The translations under genes were made by a program, and so were the position numbers. Of a DNA stretch of 64,000 bases, positions 26,596 through 37,412 are shown one piece after another. Below the pieces are notes generated by a model that saw only the letters and a list, made by a program, of their open reading frames with translations, had not been told where the DNA came from and searched no databases. The number at the start of each line of letters is the position of its first letter. Position 1 is the first letter of the stretch. The DNA lies in NCBI RefSeq assembly GCF_001552175.1, contig NZ_BCQR01000010.1, forward strand, positions 41,409-105,408, given 5' to 3'. Source of the DNA: Actinomadura kijaniata NBRC 14229 (GTDB lineage: Bacteria; Actinomycetota; Actinomycetes; Streptosporangiales; Streptosporangiaceae).

Positions 26596-26609
26596 TGGAA
26601 CTCGTTCTA
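26596..26609. promoter_or_regulatory. KstR-type operator 1
   Basis: TGGAACTCGTTCTA fits the KstR consensus TnnAACnnGTTnnA. It lies 245 bp upstream of the cyp125 start and 98 bp upstream of the divergent membrane-protein gene. Confidence 0.75.
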
Positions 26610-26746
26610 GATAAACCGTCCCTTGCGGGTGACGATCCTCACTTCCCCCACCCTTGCCTCTGACATGCTCTCTGCAATCACACCCGAGGGGGTCGCATTT
26701 CGCCAGGCGGAACGCATGTACATGCACACTTACTTTGCCGGACGGT

Positions 26747-26778
26747 CGACGAGACTCGTGACGAGACTCATGTCTCAT
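26747..26778 (+). promoter_or_regulatory. 32-bp conserved upstream motif, copy 1
   Basis: The block starts CGACGAGACTC and ends TGTCTCAT, with GACGAGACT in the middle. It matches the block at 30391-30422 at 27 of 32 positions. The second half forms an imperfect dyad, AYGAGACT with GTCTCAT. It lies 76 bp upstream of the cyp125 start. Unlike KstR sites, I do not recognise it. Confidence 0.6.
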
Positions 26779-26796
26779 TCGCTCTTGTCCCGGCTC

Positions 26797-26810
26797 AGGA
26801 ACGGGTTCTA
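26797..26810. promoter_or_regulatory. weak KstR-type site next to cyp125
   Basis: AGGAACGGGTTCTA keeps the AACnnGTT core and the final A, but has A in place of the first T. It ends 43 bp before the cyp125 ATG, a good repression position. Confidence 0.5.
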
Positions 26811-26853
26811 CGGTGGGCGTGATCCCACCCCCGCGTGAGCGTGAGGAGCCCGG

Positions 26854-28110
26854 ATGACCACCACCCCCGTGCCCGTCGCCCCCGTCCCCGGAGTCCCCGA
26901 GGGGTTCGACTTCAGCAGTCCCGACCTGATGGCCGAGCGGGTGCCGCTGCGGGAGTTCGCGGCGCTGCGCCGTACGGCCCGGCCCTGGTGGAACCCGCAG
27001 CCGCGCGGCGCGACCGGGTTCGACGACGAGGGCTTCTGGGTGGTCAGCAGGCACGCGCACATCAAGGAGATCTCCCGCGACCACGAGCGGTTCTCGGCCG
27101 CCGCCAACGGCGCGGTGATCCGCTTCAACGAGTCGTTCGGCGCCGACGAGCTGACCGTGCAGCGCGAGAACCTGCTGCTGCACATGGACCCGCCGCAGCA
27201 CGCCGCGCTCCGCCGGATCGTGTCGCGCGGGTTCACGCCGCGCGTCGTCGACGGCCTGCACGACGCCCTCCAGGAGCGCGCCGGGCGCATCGTCGCGGAG
27301 GCGCGCCGGCGGGGCGGCGAGGGCGACTTCGTCAGCGAGATCGCCGCCGAGCTGCCGTTGCAGGCGATCGCCGAGCTGATGGGGGTCCCGCAGCGGGACC
27401 GCCGCCGCCTGTTCGAGTGGTCCAACCAGATGCTCGGCTACGACGACCCCGAGTACGACGCGGACCCGGCGTGCGCCGCCGCCGAGATCATCGGGTACTC
27501 GATGGACCTGGCCGAGCGGCGGCGCGGCTGCCCCGCCCACGACATCGTCACCCGGCTGGTCCAGGCCGACGTGGACGGGCGCGGGCTGAGCGACGACGAG
27601 TTCGGCTACTTCATGATCCTGCTGGCGGTCGCCGGGAACGAGACCACCCGCAACGCCATCACGCACGGGATGATGGCGTTCCTCGACCACCCCGAGCAGT
27701 GGGAGCTGTACAAGGCCGAACGTCCCGCGACCGCCGCCGACGAGGTGGTGCGGTGGGCGACGCCGGTCACCGCGTTCCAGCGCACCGCCACCCGGGACAC
27801 CGAGGTGGGCGGCGTGGAGATCCGCGCGGGCGAGCGGCTGGCCATGTACTACAGCTCGGCCAACTTCGACGAGGACGTGTTCGACCGCCCCGAGCGGTTC
27901 GACGTCACCCGCGACCCCAACCCGCACCTGGGCTTCGGCGGCACCGGGGCGCACTACTGCATCGGCGCGAACCTGGCCCGGCTGGAGATCCGGCTGATCT
28001 TCCAGGCGATCGCCGACCAGATGCCGGGCATCCGCCGCGCCGGGGAGCCGCGGCGGCTCCGGTCGGCCTGGCTGAACGGGATCAAGGAGTTCCGGGTCCG
28101 GTACGCGTGA
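26854..28110 (+). CDS. cyp125: CYP125-type steroid C26/C27 monooxygenase
   Basis: 418 residues. Long blocks match M. tuberculosis CYP125A1 as I recall it: GFDFSSPDLMAERVPLREFA, VPLQAIAELMGVPQ-like ELPLQAIAELMGVPQ, ADEVVRWATPVTAFQRTA (with ExxR) and FGGTGAHYCIGANLARL (haem Cys369). The I-helix is LLAVAGNETTRNAIT. The enzyme oxidises the terminal methyl of the cholesterol or cholestenone side chain, first to the alcohol and then towards the acid. ATG 26854 follows GTGAGGAGCCCGG. The next gene is the thiolase fadA5, with a KstR-type site between, as in mycobacterial cholesterol regulons. Redox partner may be the ferredoxin at 37 kb. Confidence 0.93.
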   Translation: MTTTPVPVAPVPGVPEGFDFSSPDLMAERVPLREFAALRRTARPWWNPQPRGATGFDDEGFWVVSRHAHIKEISRDHERFSAAANGAVIRFNESFGADELTVQRENLLLHMDPPQHAALRRIVSRGFTPRVVDGLHDALQERAGRIVAEARRRGGEGDFVSEIAAELPLQAIAELMGVPQRDRRRLFEWSNQMLGYDDPEYDADPACAAAEIIGYSMDLAERRRGCPAHDIVTRLVQADVDGRGLSDDEFGYFMILLAVAGNETTRNAITHGMMAFLDHPEQWELYKAERPATAADEVVRWATPVTAFQRTATRDTEVGGVEIRAGERLAMYYSSANFDEDVFDRPERFDVTRDPNPHLGFGGTGAHYCIGANLARLEIRLIFQAIADQMPGIRRAGEPRRLRSAWLNGIKEFRVRYA

Positions 28111-28126
28111 CCCTTCCACCCAAAAC

Positions 28127-28140
28127 TAGAACACGTTACA
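28127..28140. promoter_or_regulatory. KstR-type operator 2
   Basis: TAGAACACGTTACA fits TnnAACnnGTTnnA exactly. It lies 53 bp upstream of the fadA5 start. A looser relative (GAACTCCGTTC) lies about 20 bp further downstream. Confidence 0.78.
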
Positions 28141-28184
28141 GTCAACGGGCAGGAGGCGAACTCCGTTCTAGTCGTGTTCCGTAA

Positions 28185-30346
<2,162 letters not shown>

Positions 30347-30390
30347 TCGTCCCGTCCCCTGGCGGCGGGGTGTCAGACACGTCACCCTCC

Positions 30391-30422
30391 CGACGAGACT
30401 CTTGATGAGACTGGAGTCTCAT
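30391..30422 (+). promoter_or_regulatory. 32-bp conserved upstream motif, copy 2
   Basis: It starts CGACGAGACTC and ends with the perfect dyad ATGAGACT-GG-AGTCTCAT (30405-30422). It matches copy 1 at 27 of 32 positions and lies 3 nt before a perfect KstR-type site. Confidence 0.65.
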
Positions 30423-30424
30423 GC

Positions 30425-30438
30425 TAGAACTCGTTCTA
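30425..30438. promoter_or_regulatory. KstR-type operator 3 (perfect palindrome)
   Basis: TAGAACTCGTTCTA inside the 16-bp symmetrical CTAGAACTCGTTCTAG; exact match to TnnAACnnGTTnnA. It lies 98 bp upstream of the SDR start. Confidence 0.85.
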
Positions 30439-30536
30439 GATCCAAAAACCGAGCAAGCGCTCGATCACATCGGGTCCCGTGTGGCGCGACGCGGTACCGC
30501 CCCTTTCTCCAGCGGTTCACCACCGAAGGGACGGCA

Positions 30537-31439
30537 GTGACGCACAAGACACGGCAGGACGTGGGCCTGGCCGGGCGGGTGGCGGTCGTCACCGGCGCCG
30601 GGCGCGGGCTCGGCCGGGCCGAGGCCCTCGCGCTCGCGGGCGCCGGGGCGCACCTGGTCCTCAACGACCTCCCCGGCGACGACGTCCACGAGACCGCCGA
30701 GCGCGTCCGCGCCGGCGGCGGCCGGGCGGCCGTGGTGCCCGGCGACGTCGCCGACGCCGCCACCGCCGACGCCCTGGTCAAGACGGCGCTGGCCGAGTTC
30801 GGCGCGCTGGACGCGGTGGTCAACAACGCCGGGTTCACCCGCGACCGCATGCTGTTCAACATGGCCGACGACGAGTGGGACGCGGTCGTCCGCGTCCACC
30901 TGCGCGGCCACTTCGTCGTCTCCCGCGCCGCCGCCGCGCACTGGCGCTCCCGGTCCAAGGAGACCGGCGGCCCCGTCTACGGCCGGATCGTCAACACCGC
31001 CTCCGAGGCGTTCCTGCTGGGCGCGCCCGGCCAGCCCAACTACGCCGCCGCCAAGGGCGGCGTCGCGGCCCTGACCCTGTCCACGGCGCAGGCGTGCGGC
31101 CGTTACGGGGTGCGCGCCAACGCCATCTGCCCGCGCGCCCGCACCGCCATGACGGCGGACGTGTTCGGCCCCGCGCCCGAGGGCGGGCCCGACCCGCTGG
31201 GCGCCGAGCACGTCGCGCCGCTGGTCGCCTACCTCGTCTCGCCCGCCGCCGACCGGGTCACCGGGCAGGTGTTCGTCGTCTACGGCGGCCGGGTCGCGGT
31301 GATGGCCCCGCCGACCGTCGCCCACCTGGTCCGCACCGACGGCGTGTGGACCGCCGACGCCCTGGCCGACGCGCTCGGCCCCCATGTCGCCACCGGGAGC
31401 GCGGGCTTCAGCGCCGCCGCCTCCCTCGCGTTCGACTGA
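30537..31439 (+). CDS. SDR of the steroid pathway (Rv3502c-like 3-hydroxyacyl-CoA / 17beta-hydroxysteroid dehydrogenase)
   Basis: 300 residues from GTG 30537 (GAAGGGACGGCA before it). Rossmann motif TGAGRGLGRAEAL, NNAGFTRDRMLFNM, and catalytic Ser/Tyr/Lys in NTASEAF and PNYAAAKGG. The tail (RARTAMTADVFGPAPEG, TGQVFVVYGGRVAVM) matches mycobacterial Rv3502c from memory, a KstR-regulon dehydrogenase of side-chain beta-oxidation. A perfect KstR-type site lies 98 bp upstream. It is followed 75 bp later by a P450 gene on the same strand, so probably co-transcribed. Confidence 0.88.
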   Translation: MTHKTRQDVGLAGRVAVVTGAGRGLGRAEALALAGAGAHLVLNDLPGDDVHETAERVRAGGGRAAVVPGDVADAATADALVKTALAEFGALDAVVNNAGFTRDRMLFNMADDEWDAVVRVHLRGHFVVSRAAAAHWRSRSKETGGPVYGRIVNTASEAFLLGAPGQPNYAAAKGGVAALTLSTAQACGRYGVRANAICPRARTAMTADVFGPAPEGGPDPLGAEHVAPLVAYLVSPAADRVTGQVFVVYGGRVAVMAPPTVAHLVRTDGVWTADALADALGPHVATGSAGFSAAASLAFD

Positions 31440-31514
31440 CCCGCCAGCGGTCACCCGGACCGGGCGCCGCCCGGCCCGTCCCCGGCACGCCCCACCCCGG
31501 CGGAAGGATTCCCC

Positions 31515-32744
31515 GTGCCCACCGAGCTCGAAGTCACCGACGTGATCGACCCCGGCGTCTACGAGGAGATCGGCGTCCCGCACGAGCGGTTCGCCTGGCT
31601 GCGCGAGCACGACCCCGTCCACTGGCACCCCGATCCCAACGACGGCGTCCCCGGCTTCTGGGCGGTGACGCGGCACGAGGACGTCGTGCACGTCTCCCGG
31701 CACCCCGAGCTGTTCTCCTCCCACACCCGCACCGCGATGTTCGAGGAGTTCAGCCCGGACGACCTGGCCCTGTACGGGGTGATGATGCTGTTCCAGGACC
31801 CGCCGGACCACACCCGGCTGCGGTCCATGGTGAACAAGGGCTTCACGCCCCGGATGATCGGACGGCTGGAGCAGCACGTCCGGGAGATCTGCGCCGGGCT
31901 GATCGACGAGGCCGCGCCGCTCGGCGAGTGCGACTTCGTGGAGCGGTTCGCCGCCCCGCTGCCGCTCTACACGATCTGCGAGCTGCTGGGCGCGCCGCTG
32001 GAGGACCGGGAGAAGATCTTCTACTGGTCGAACAAGCTGGTGGCGTTCAACGACCCCGACTACATCGGCGACCGCAGCGAGTCCACGGCGGTGGCGGCCG
32101 AGTTCATGGAGTGGGCCTCCGCCCTGGCCAAGGACCGGCGCGACACCCCGCGCGACGACATCGTCACCAAGCTGCTGTCGGCGGACGCCGACGGCACGCG
32201 GCTCAGCGAGGAGGAGTTCCAGCTCTTCGTGCTGATGCTGTCGATCGCCGGGAACGAGACCACCCGCACCGCCACGGCCGGGGGGATGCGGACGTTCTTC
32301 GAACGGCCCGACCAGTGGGAACGGCTGCGCGCCGACCGCTCGCTGCTGCCGACGGCCGTCGAGGAGATCGTGCGGTGGGTCAGCCCGATCAACCAGTTCC
32401 GGCGCACCGCCACGGCCGACACCGAGCTCGGCGGCAAGCGGATCCGGGCCGGGGACAAGGTGGTGCTGTTCTACGCGTCGGCCAACCGGGACGAGCGGGT
32501 GTTCGAGGACCCGTTCGCGTTCGACGTCGGGCGCGACCCCAACCCCCACCTGGGGTTCGGCGGCGGCGGGCCGCACTACTGCCTGGGCACCCACCTCGCC
32601 CGCCTCAACCTGAAGATCATCTTCGACACGATCCTGGACCGGATGCCCGACATCGCGCCCGCCGGGCCGGCGCGGCGGCTGCGCTCCAACTTCGTCAACG
32701 GCCTCAAGGAACTCCCCGTCCGCTTCACGCCACCCCGGCGGTGA
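31515..32744 (+). CDS. cytochrome P450 of the CYP124/CYP125/CYP142 clan
   Basis: 409 residues from GTG 31515 (GCGGAAGGATTCCCC before it). Haem loop FGGGGPHYCLGTHLAR with Cys356; I-helix MLSIAGNETTRTAT; ExxR in EEIVRWVSPINQFRRTA. It is closest in pattern to the mycobacterial methyl-branched-lipid and sterol omega-hydroxylases, but the N-terminal half differs from CYP142, so the family number is left open. Transcribed after the Rv3502c-like SDR under a KstR-type site, it is probably a second sterol-side-chain hydroxylase. Confidence 0.88.
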   Translation: MPTELEVTDVIDPGVYEEIGVPHERFAWLREHDPVHWHPDPNDGVPGFWAVTRHEDVVHVSRHPELFSSHTRTAMFEEFSPDDLALYGVMMLFQDPPDHTRLRSMVNKGFTPRMIGRLEQHVREICAGLIDEAAPLGECDFVERFAAPLPLYTICELLGAPLEDREKIFYWSNKLVAFNDPDYIGDRSESTAVAAEFMEWASALAKDRRDTPRDDIVTKLLSADADGTRLSEEEFQLFVLMLSIAGNETTRTATAGGMRTFFERPDQWERLRADRSLLPTAVEEIVRWVSPINQFRRTATADTELGGKRIRAGDKVVLFYASANRDERVFEDPFAFDVGRDPNPHLGFGGGGPHYCLGTHLARLNLKIIFDTILDRMPDIAPAGPARRLRSNFVNGLKELPVRFTPPRR

Positions 32745-32921
32745 CCGAACCCGGGCGGCGGGCCTGCCGGGAGGGCCGTTCGCCCAGCGCAGACCCGCTG
32801 CCCGGCCGGGACCGATGTGCTCTTCGAAACACTTTTGGACGTCATGCCCAATATTGAACTGTCGGGTAACGTGCGCAAGCTAAGGTCTCTCTCAACAAGG
32901 GCATCAAGGTGAGGCGGCGCC

Positions 32922-34271
32922 GTGCACGCCCGCCCCACCGTGACGGACAGGAGTGGCGCGTGGGCTGGGGCAGGCGTGGCTGAGGCGGTGGAGCCGGACG
33001 CGTTGGAGCCGGGCGACGGGCCCCTGCGCGTGGCCCTGCTCTCGTACCGGAGCAAGCCGCACTGTGGCGGGCAGGGCGTCTACCTGCGGCACCTGAGCCG
33101 CGAACTGGTCGACCTCGGGCACTCGGTGGAGGTGTTCTCCGGGCAGCCGTACCCGGAGCTGGACCGCGACGAGATCGTGCTGACCAAGGTCCCGAGCCTG
33201 GACCTGTACCGGGACGAGGACCCGTTCCGCACGCCGGGGCGCGAGGAGTTCCGGGACTGGATCGACGTGCTGGAGTTCGCGCACATGCGGACCGGCGGCT
33301 TCCCCGAGCCCCTGACGTTCAGCCTGCGGGCGCTGCGCGAGCTGAGGCGCCGCCGCCGCGACTTCGACGTCGTGCACGACAACCAGGTGCTCGGCCTGGG
33401 CAATCTCGGCATCACGCGGCTGGGCCTGCCGCTGGTCACCAGCATCCACCACCCGATCAGCGTGGACCGCCGCATCGAGATCGAGGCCGCGCCCGACCTC
33501 AAGGCCAAGCTCGGCAAGCGCCGCTGGTACGGGTTCGTGACGATGCAGTCGCAGGTCGCGCGGCGCATCGGCCCGGTGCTGACGGTGTCGGGCTCCTCCA
33601 AGGTCGACATCGTCAAGGACTTCAAGGTCGACCCGCACGACATCCACATCCTTCCGCTGGGCGTGGACACCCGGATCTTCCACCCGCGCGGCGAGCGCGT
33701 CCCCGGCCGGATCGTCGCGATGGCCAGCGCCGACGCGCCGATCAAGGGCGTGGACGTGCTGCTGCGCGCCGTCGCCAAGGTCGCCACCGAACGCGACGTG
33801 CACGTGGTCGTCGTCAGCCGCCCCAAGGAGGACGGCCCCACCGAACGCCTCGTGCGGGAGCTCGCGCTGGGGGACCGCGTGCGGTTCGTCAGCGGGATCT
33901 CCGACGAGGAGCTGGGCGAGCTGCTGGCCTCCGCCGAGGTCGCCGTCGTGCCGTCCCGGTACGAGGGGTTCTCGCTGCCCGCCGTCGAGCACATGGCGTC
34001 GGGCACCCCGCTGGTCGCCAGCCGCGCCGGGGCGCTGCCGGAGGTCGTCGGCGACGCCGCGATCCTGGTCGAGCCCGGCGACGTCGAGGAACTGGCCGGT
34101 GTGCTGCGCCGCCTGCACGACTCCCCCGAGGAGCGCGGCAAGGTCGGCGCGGCGGGCCTGGCCCGGGTGCAGGAGCGGTACGCGTGGCGGGCCGTGGCGC
34201 AGGCCACCGTCGGCCACTACCGCGACGCCATCACCCAGCGCCGGTATCTGCGGATGGCCGCGGGCCGGTAG
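32922..34271 (+). CDS. family 4 glycosyltransferase (GT-B)
   Basis: 449 residues. The N-terminal domain has LLSYRSKPHCGGQGVYLRHL (Gly-rich acceptor loop), and the C-terminal domain the nucleotide-sugar motif SRYEGFSLPAVEHMASGTPL (ExxxxxxxE). The first about 40 residues are extra. GTG 32922 is chosen because it follows an AT-rich promoter-like stretch (32820-32900) and AAGGTGAGG. It leads a three-gene run with a methyltransferase and a toroid protein. No sugar or acceptor can be assigned; an exported glycolipid or modified saccharide is plausible. Confidence 0.88.
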   Translation: MHARPTVTDRSGAWAGAGVAEAVEPDALEPGDGPLRVALLSYRSKPHCGGQGVYLRHLSRELVDLGHSVEVFSGQPYPELDRDEIVLTKVPSLDLYRDEDPFRTPGREEFRDWIDVLEFAHMRTGGFPEPLTFSLRALRELRRRRRDFDVVHDNQVLGLGNLGITRLGLPLVTSIHHPISVDRRIEIEAAPDLKAKLGKRRWYGFVTMQSQVARRIGPVLTVSGSSKVDIVKDFKVDPHDIHILPLGVDTRIFHPRGERVPGRIVAMASADAPIKGVDVLLRAVAKVATERDVHVVVVSRPKEDGPTERLVRELALGDRVRFVSGISDEELGELLASAEVAVVPSRYEGFSLPAVEHMASGTPLVASRAGALPEVVGDAAILVEPGDVEELAGVLRRLHDSPEERGKVGAAGLARVQERYAWRAVAQATVGHYRDAITQRRYLRMAAGR

Positions 34272-34332
34272 GCACCACGCCGAACAACCGGGGCCTCCTC
34301 CCCCGAGGCTCCCGTACGGAAGGAGCACGACC

Positions 34333-35088
34333 CTGCTGACCGTGGATTTCCAGCGGTTCCGCGTCACCCCCGGAGAGCGCGTTCTCGACATGGGATGCGG
34401 CGCCGGACGGCATGCCTTCGAGCTGTACCGCCGGGGTGCGCACGTCGTGGCCTTCGACCTGGACGCCGAGGAACTGGCCGGGGTCGAGAAGATGTTCGGC
34501 GCGATGCGCCTGGAGGGCGAGGTCCCCGAGCAGGCGCACGCCGAGACGGTGCGGGGCGACGCGCTCGACCTGCCGTTCCCCGACGACCACTTCGACAAGA
34601 TCGTCGCCTCGGAGGTGCTGGAGCACATCCCCGACGACATGCGCGCGATGCGCGAGCTGCTGCGCGTGCTGAAGCCGGGCGGGCAGCTCGCGGTGACCGT
34701 CCCGGCCTGGCTGCCCGAACGGGTCTGCTGGGCGCTGTCGGAGGACTACCACACCGCGCCCGGCGGCCACGTGCGGATCTACACCCGCGCCGAGCTGGAG
34801 GCCAAGCTCAAGGCCACCGGGTTCCGCGTGGACGGGCACCACCACGCGCACGGCCTGCACACGCCCTACTGGTGGATCAAGTGCGCGGTCGGCGTGAACA
34901 ACGACGGCAACCCGCTCGCCAAGGCCTACCACCAGGTCCTGGTGTGGGACATCATGAAGCGGCCCCTGGCCACCCGCCTGGCGGAGAAGGCGCTGAACCC
35001 GGTCCTCGGCAAGAGCGTGGTCGTGTACTTCACCAAGCCCGCGCGGCGCGACGCTCCCTCCACCAAGGAGAAAGTGGATGCGGTCTGA
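34333..35088 (+). CDS. class I SAM-dependent methyltransferase, probable CTG start
   Basis: 251 residues. Motif I VLDMGCGAGRHAFEL, acidic residue after strand 2 in VVAFDLDAEEL, motif post-II GDALDLPFPDDHFDKIV, and LEHIPDD. It is a small-molecule methyltransferase of the Methyltransf_11 type. The conserved start (LTVDFQRFRV) is reached only from CTG 34333, 8 nt after GGAAGGAGC; the first GTG (34342) would delete four conserved residues and lies too far from that site. Its stop overlaps the toroid gene start by 11 bp. Substrate likely the product of the GT4 enzyme. Confidence 0.85.
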   Translation: MLTVDFQRFRVTPGERVLDMGCGAGRHAFELYRRGAHVVAFDLDAEELAGVEKMFGAMRLEGEVPEQAHAETVRGDALDLPFPDDHFDKIVASEVLEHIPDDMRAMRELLRVLKPGGQLAVTVPAWLPERVCWALSEDYHTAPGGHVRIYTRAELEAKLKATGFRVDGHHHAHGLHTPYWWIKCAVGVNNDGNPLAKAYHQVLVWDIMKRPLATRLAEKALNPVLGKSVVVYFTKPARRDAPSTKEKVDAV

Positions 35089-36205
35089 GGTCGCGCCCCC
35101 CGCCGTCGAAGGCATCCTGACCTCCGCCGACATCGTCGCCACCGCGCAGAGCATCGTCCGCCAGCAGGAGGGGTCCGGGGCGATCCCCTGGTTCTCCCCC
35201 ATCGACGACGTCCCCGGCCACGTCGACGCCTGGAACCACGTCGAGGCCGCGATGGCGCTCACCGTCGCGGGCCTCGGCGACCACGCCCGCCGCGCCTACG
35301 AGTGGCTGGCGGGCGTCCAGCGCCCCGACGGGTCCTGGCCCGCCAAGTGGGTGCTCGGCGAGGTCACCGAGCCGGGCGGCGAGTCCAACCACGCCGCCTA
35401 CGTCGCCGTCGGCGTCTGGCACGAACTGCTGATGACCGGCGACGAGGACTTCGCGCGCCGCATGTGGCCGGTGGTCCACAAGGCCGTCGAGTTCACCCTC
35501 GGCCTCCAGACCCGGCGCGGCGAGATCCTGTGGATCCGGCACGAGAACGGCGAGGCCGCCGACCACGCCCTGCTGACCGGCTGCTCCTCGATCTACCAGT
35601 CGCTGCGCTGCGCGGTGGCCCTCGCCGACCGGCTGGGCCACCCCCAGCCGGACTGGGAGCTGGCGGCCGACCAGCTCGGCCACGTGGTGGCCGAGCACCC
35701 GGAGGCGTTCGCCGACAAGAGCCGCTGGTCGATGGACTGGTACTACCCGATCCTCGCGGGCCCGGTCCGCGGCGGGGCGGCCGAGCGGCGGTTCGCCGCG
35801 CAGTGGGACACCTTCGTGGTGGACGGCCTGGGCTGCCGCTGCGTCTCGGACCAGCCTTGGGTCACCGCCGCCGAGAGCTGCGAGCTCGTCATGGCCCTGG
35901 ACGCGGCGGGCCGCCGCGACCGCGCCCTGGAGCTGTTCCGCACGATCCAGCACCTGCGCCACGAGGACGGCTCGTACTGGACGGGGTGGCAGTTCGAGCA
36001 CGGCAGGCACTTCCCCGGCGACCGTTCCACGTACACGGCGGCGGCGGTGATCCTGGCCGCGGACGTGCTGGAGGGCGCCTCCCCGGGCGCGAAGATCTTC
36101 AAGGAGATCGCCGACCACCCGCTGGGCCCGTCGAAGGCGGCCGACCCGACGGCGTGCGGCTGCGCCCTGGTGAGCGTGGCCAACCCGGTCCGCACCCGCC
36201 TCTGA
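35078..36205 (+). CDS. (alpha/alpha)6-toroid protein, prenyltransferase/terpene-cyclase-like fold
   Basis: 375 residues. Repeated helical hairpins carry aromatic QW-like patterns: GVQRPDGSWPAKW, LGLQTRRGEILWI, HLRHEDGSYWTGW. This resembles prenyltransferase/squalene-cyclase or glycoside-hydrolase toroids. The cyclase DxDD motif is not evident, so catalytic terpene cyclisation is doubtful; a glycan-binding or lyase-like role is possible. Cysteines lie at GLGCRC and TACGC. It overlaps the methyltransferase gene and ends the three-gene unit, followed by a hairpin terminator. Confidence 0.75.
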   Translation: MRSEVAPPAVEGILTSADIVATAQSIVRQQEGSGAIPWFSPIDDVPGHVDAWNHVEAAMALTVAGLGDHARRAYEWLAGVQRPDGSWPAKWVLGEVTEPGGESNHAAYVAVGVWHELLMTGDEDFARRMWPVVHKAVEFTLGLQTRRGEILWIRHENGEAADHALLTGCSSIYQSLRCAVALADRLGHPQPDWELAADQLGHVVAEHPEAFADKSRWSMDWYYPILAGPVRGGAAERRFAAQWDTFVVDGLGCRCVSDQPWVTAAESCELVMALDAAGRRDRALELFRTIQHLRHEDGSYWTGWQFEHGRHFPGDRSTYTAAAVILAADVLEGASPGAKIFKEIADHPLGPSKAADPTACGCALVSVANPVRTRL

Positions 36206-36230
36206 ACGACACGAGGCTCTGAACGACGAC

Positions 36231-36254
36231 GGCCCCGCCCACCCGGGCGGGGCC
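36231..36254. terminator. bidirectional hairpin terminator
   Basis: GGCCCCGCCC-ACCC-GGGCGGGGCC, a perfect 10-bp stem with a 4-nt loop, between two convergent genes. Confidence 0.85.
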
Positions 36255-36265
36255 TCCCCTCCGCG

Positions 36266-36973
<708 letters not shown>

Positions 36974-37017
36974 TTATCCGGATCTTCGAACGGGATTCGA
37001 CTCTTGCCGCCCAATAC

Positions 37018-37031
37018 TGGAACGTGTTCTA
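37018..37031. promoter_or_regulatory. KstR-type operator 4
   Basis: TGGAACGTGTTCTA fits TnnAACnnGTTnnA. It lies in the divergent gap, 107 bp upstream of the ferredoxin start and 65 bp upstream of the methyltransferase start. Confidence 0.78.
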
Positions 37032-37074
37032 CTTTCGGGGTGGGCGCACGCGCCGGGCCCGCCGCACGGGTCGA

Positions 37075-37091
37075 ACCGAACCTGGTTCGGT
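37075..37091. promoter_or_regulatory. 17-bp perfect palindrome upstream of the ferredoxin gene
   Basis: ACCGAACC-T-GGTTCGGT, exact 8-bp arms, 47 bp before the ferredoxin ATG. It has the size of a TetR or GntR operator and is distinct from the KstR motif. The regulator is unknown. Confidence 0.65.
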
Positions 37092-37138
37092 AGGTTGGTC
37101 CGCACCGCACGCCCATCGGGAAGTGAACGGAGAAGGCG

Positions 37139-37330
37139 ATGAAGGTAAGCGTCGACCCCCTGGTCTGCGAGGCCAACGCCGTGTGCGTCGGCATCGCCCC
37201 CGAGGTCTTCGACCTCACCGACGACGACGAGTTGGAGATCCTCCTGCCGGAGGTGCCCGCCGACCAGGCGGACAAGGTCCGGCACGCCGTGCGGTCCTGT
37301 CCCAAGGCCGCGCTGACGCTGGAGGAGTAG
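37139..37330 (+). CDS. P450-type [3Fe-4S]/[4Fe-4S] ferredoxin
   Basis: 63 residues. MKVSVDPLVCEANAVCVGIA contains Cys-x-x-Asn-x-x-Cys, where Asn replaces the second cluster Cys, and RSCPKAAL carries the final Cys-Pro. Actinobacterial ferredoxins with this variant position commonly serve P450s. No P450 gene is adjacent, but a KstR-type site upstream links it to CYP125 and the third P450 about 5-10 kb away. ATG 37139 follows GGAGAAGGCG. It is likely co-transcribed with the alcohol dehydrogenase 82 bp downstream. Confidence 0.9.
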   Translation: MKVSVDPLVCEANAVCVGIAPEVFDLTDDDELEILLPEVPADQADKVRHAVRSCPKAALTLEE

Positions 37331-37412
37331 CGCCCGCCTCGCCCCCCGTCAGGTCACACCCACCCCCCAGGGGCGCCGCGTCCGGCGCCCGTCCCTCGAT
37401 GTGGAGGCAGCC

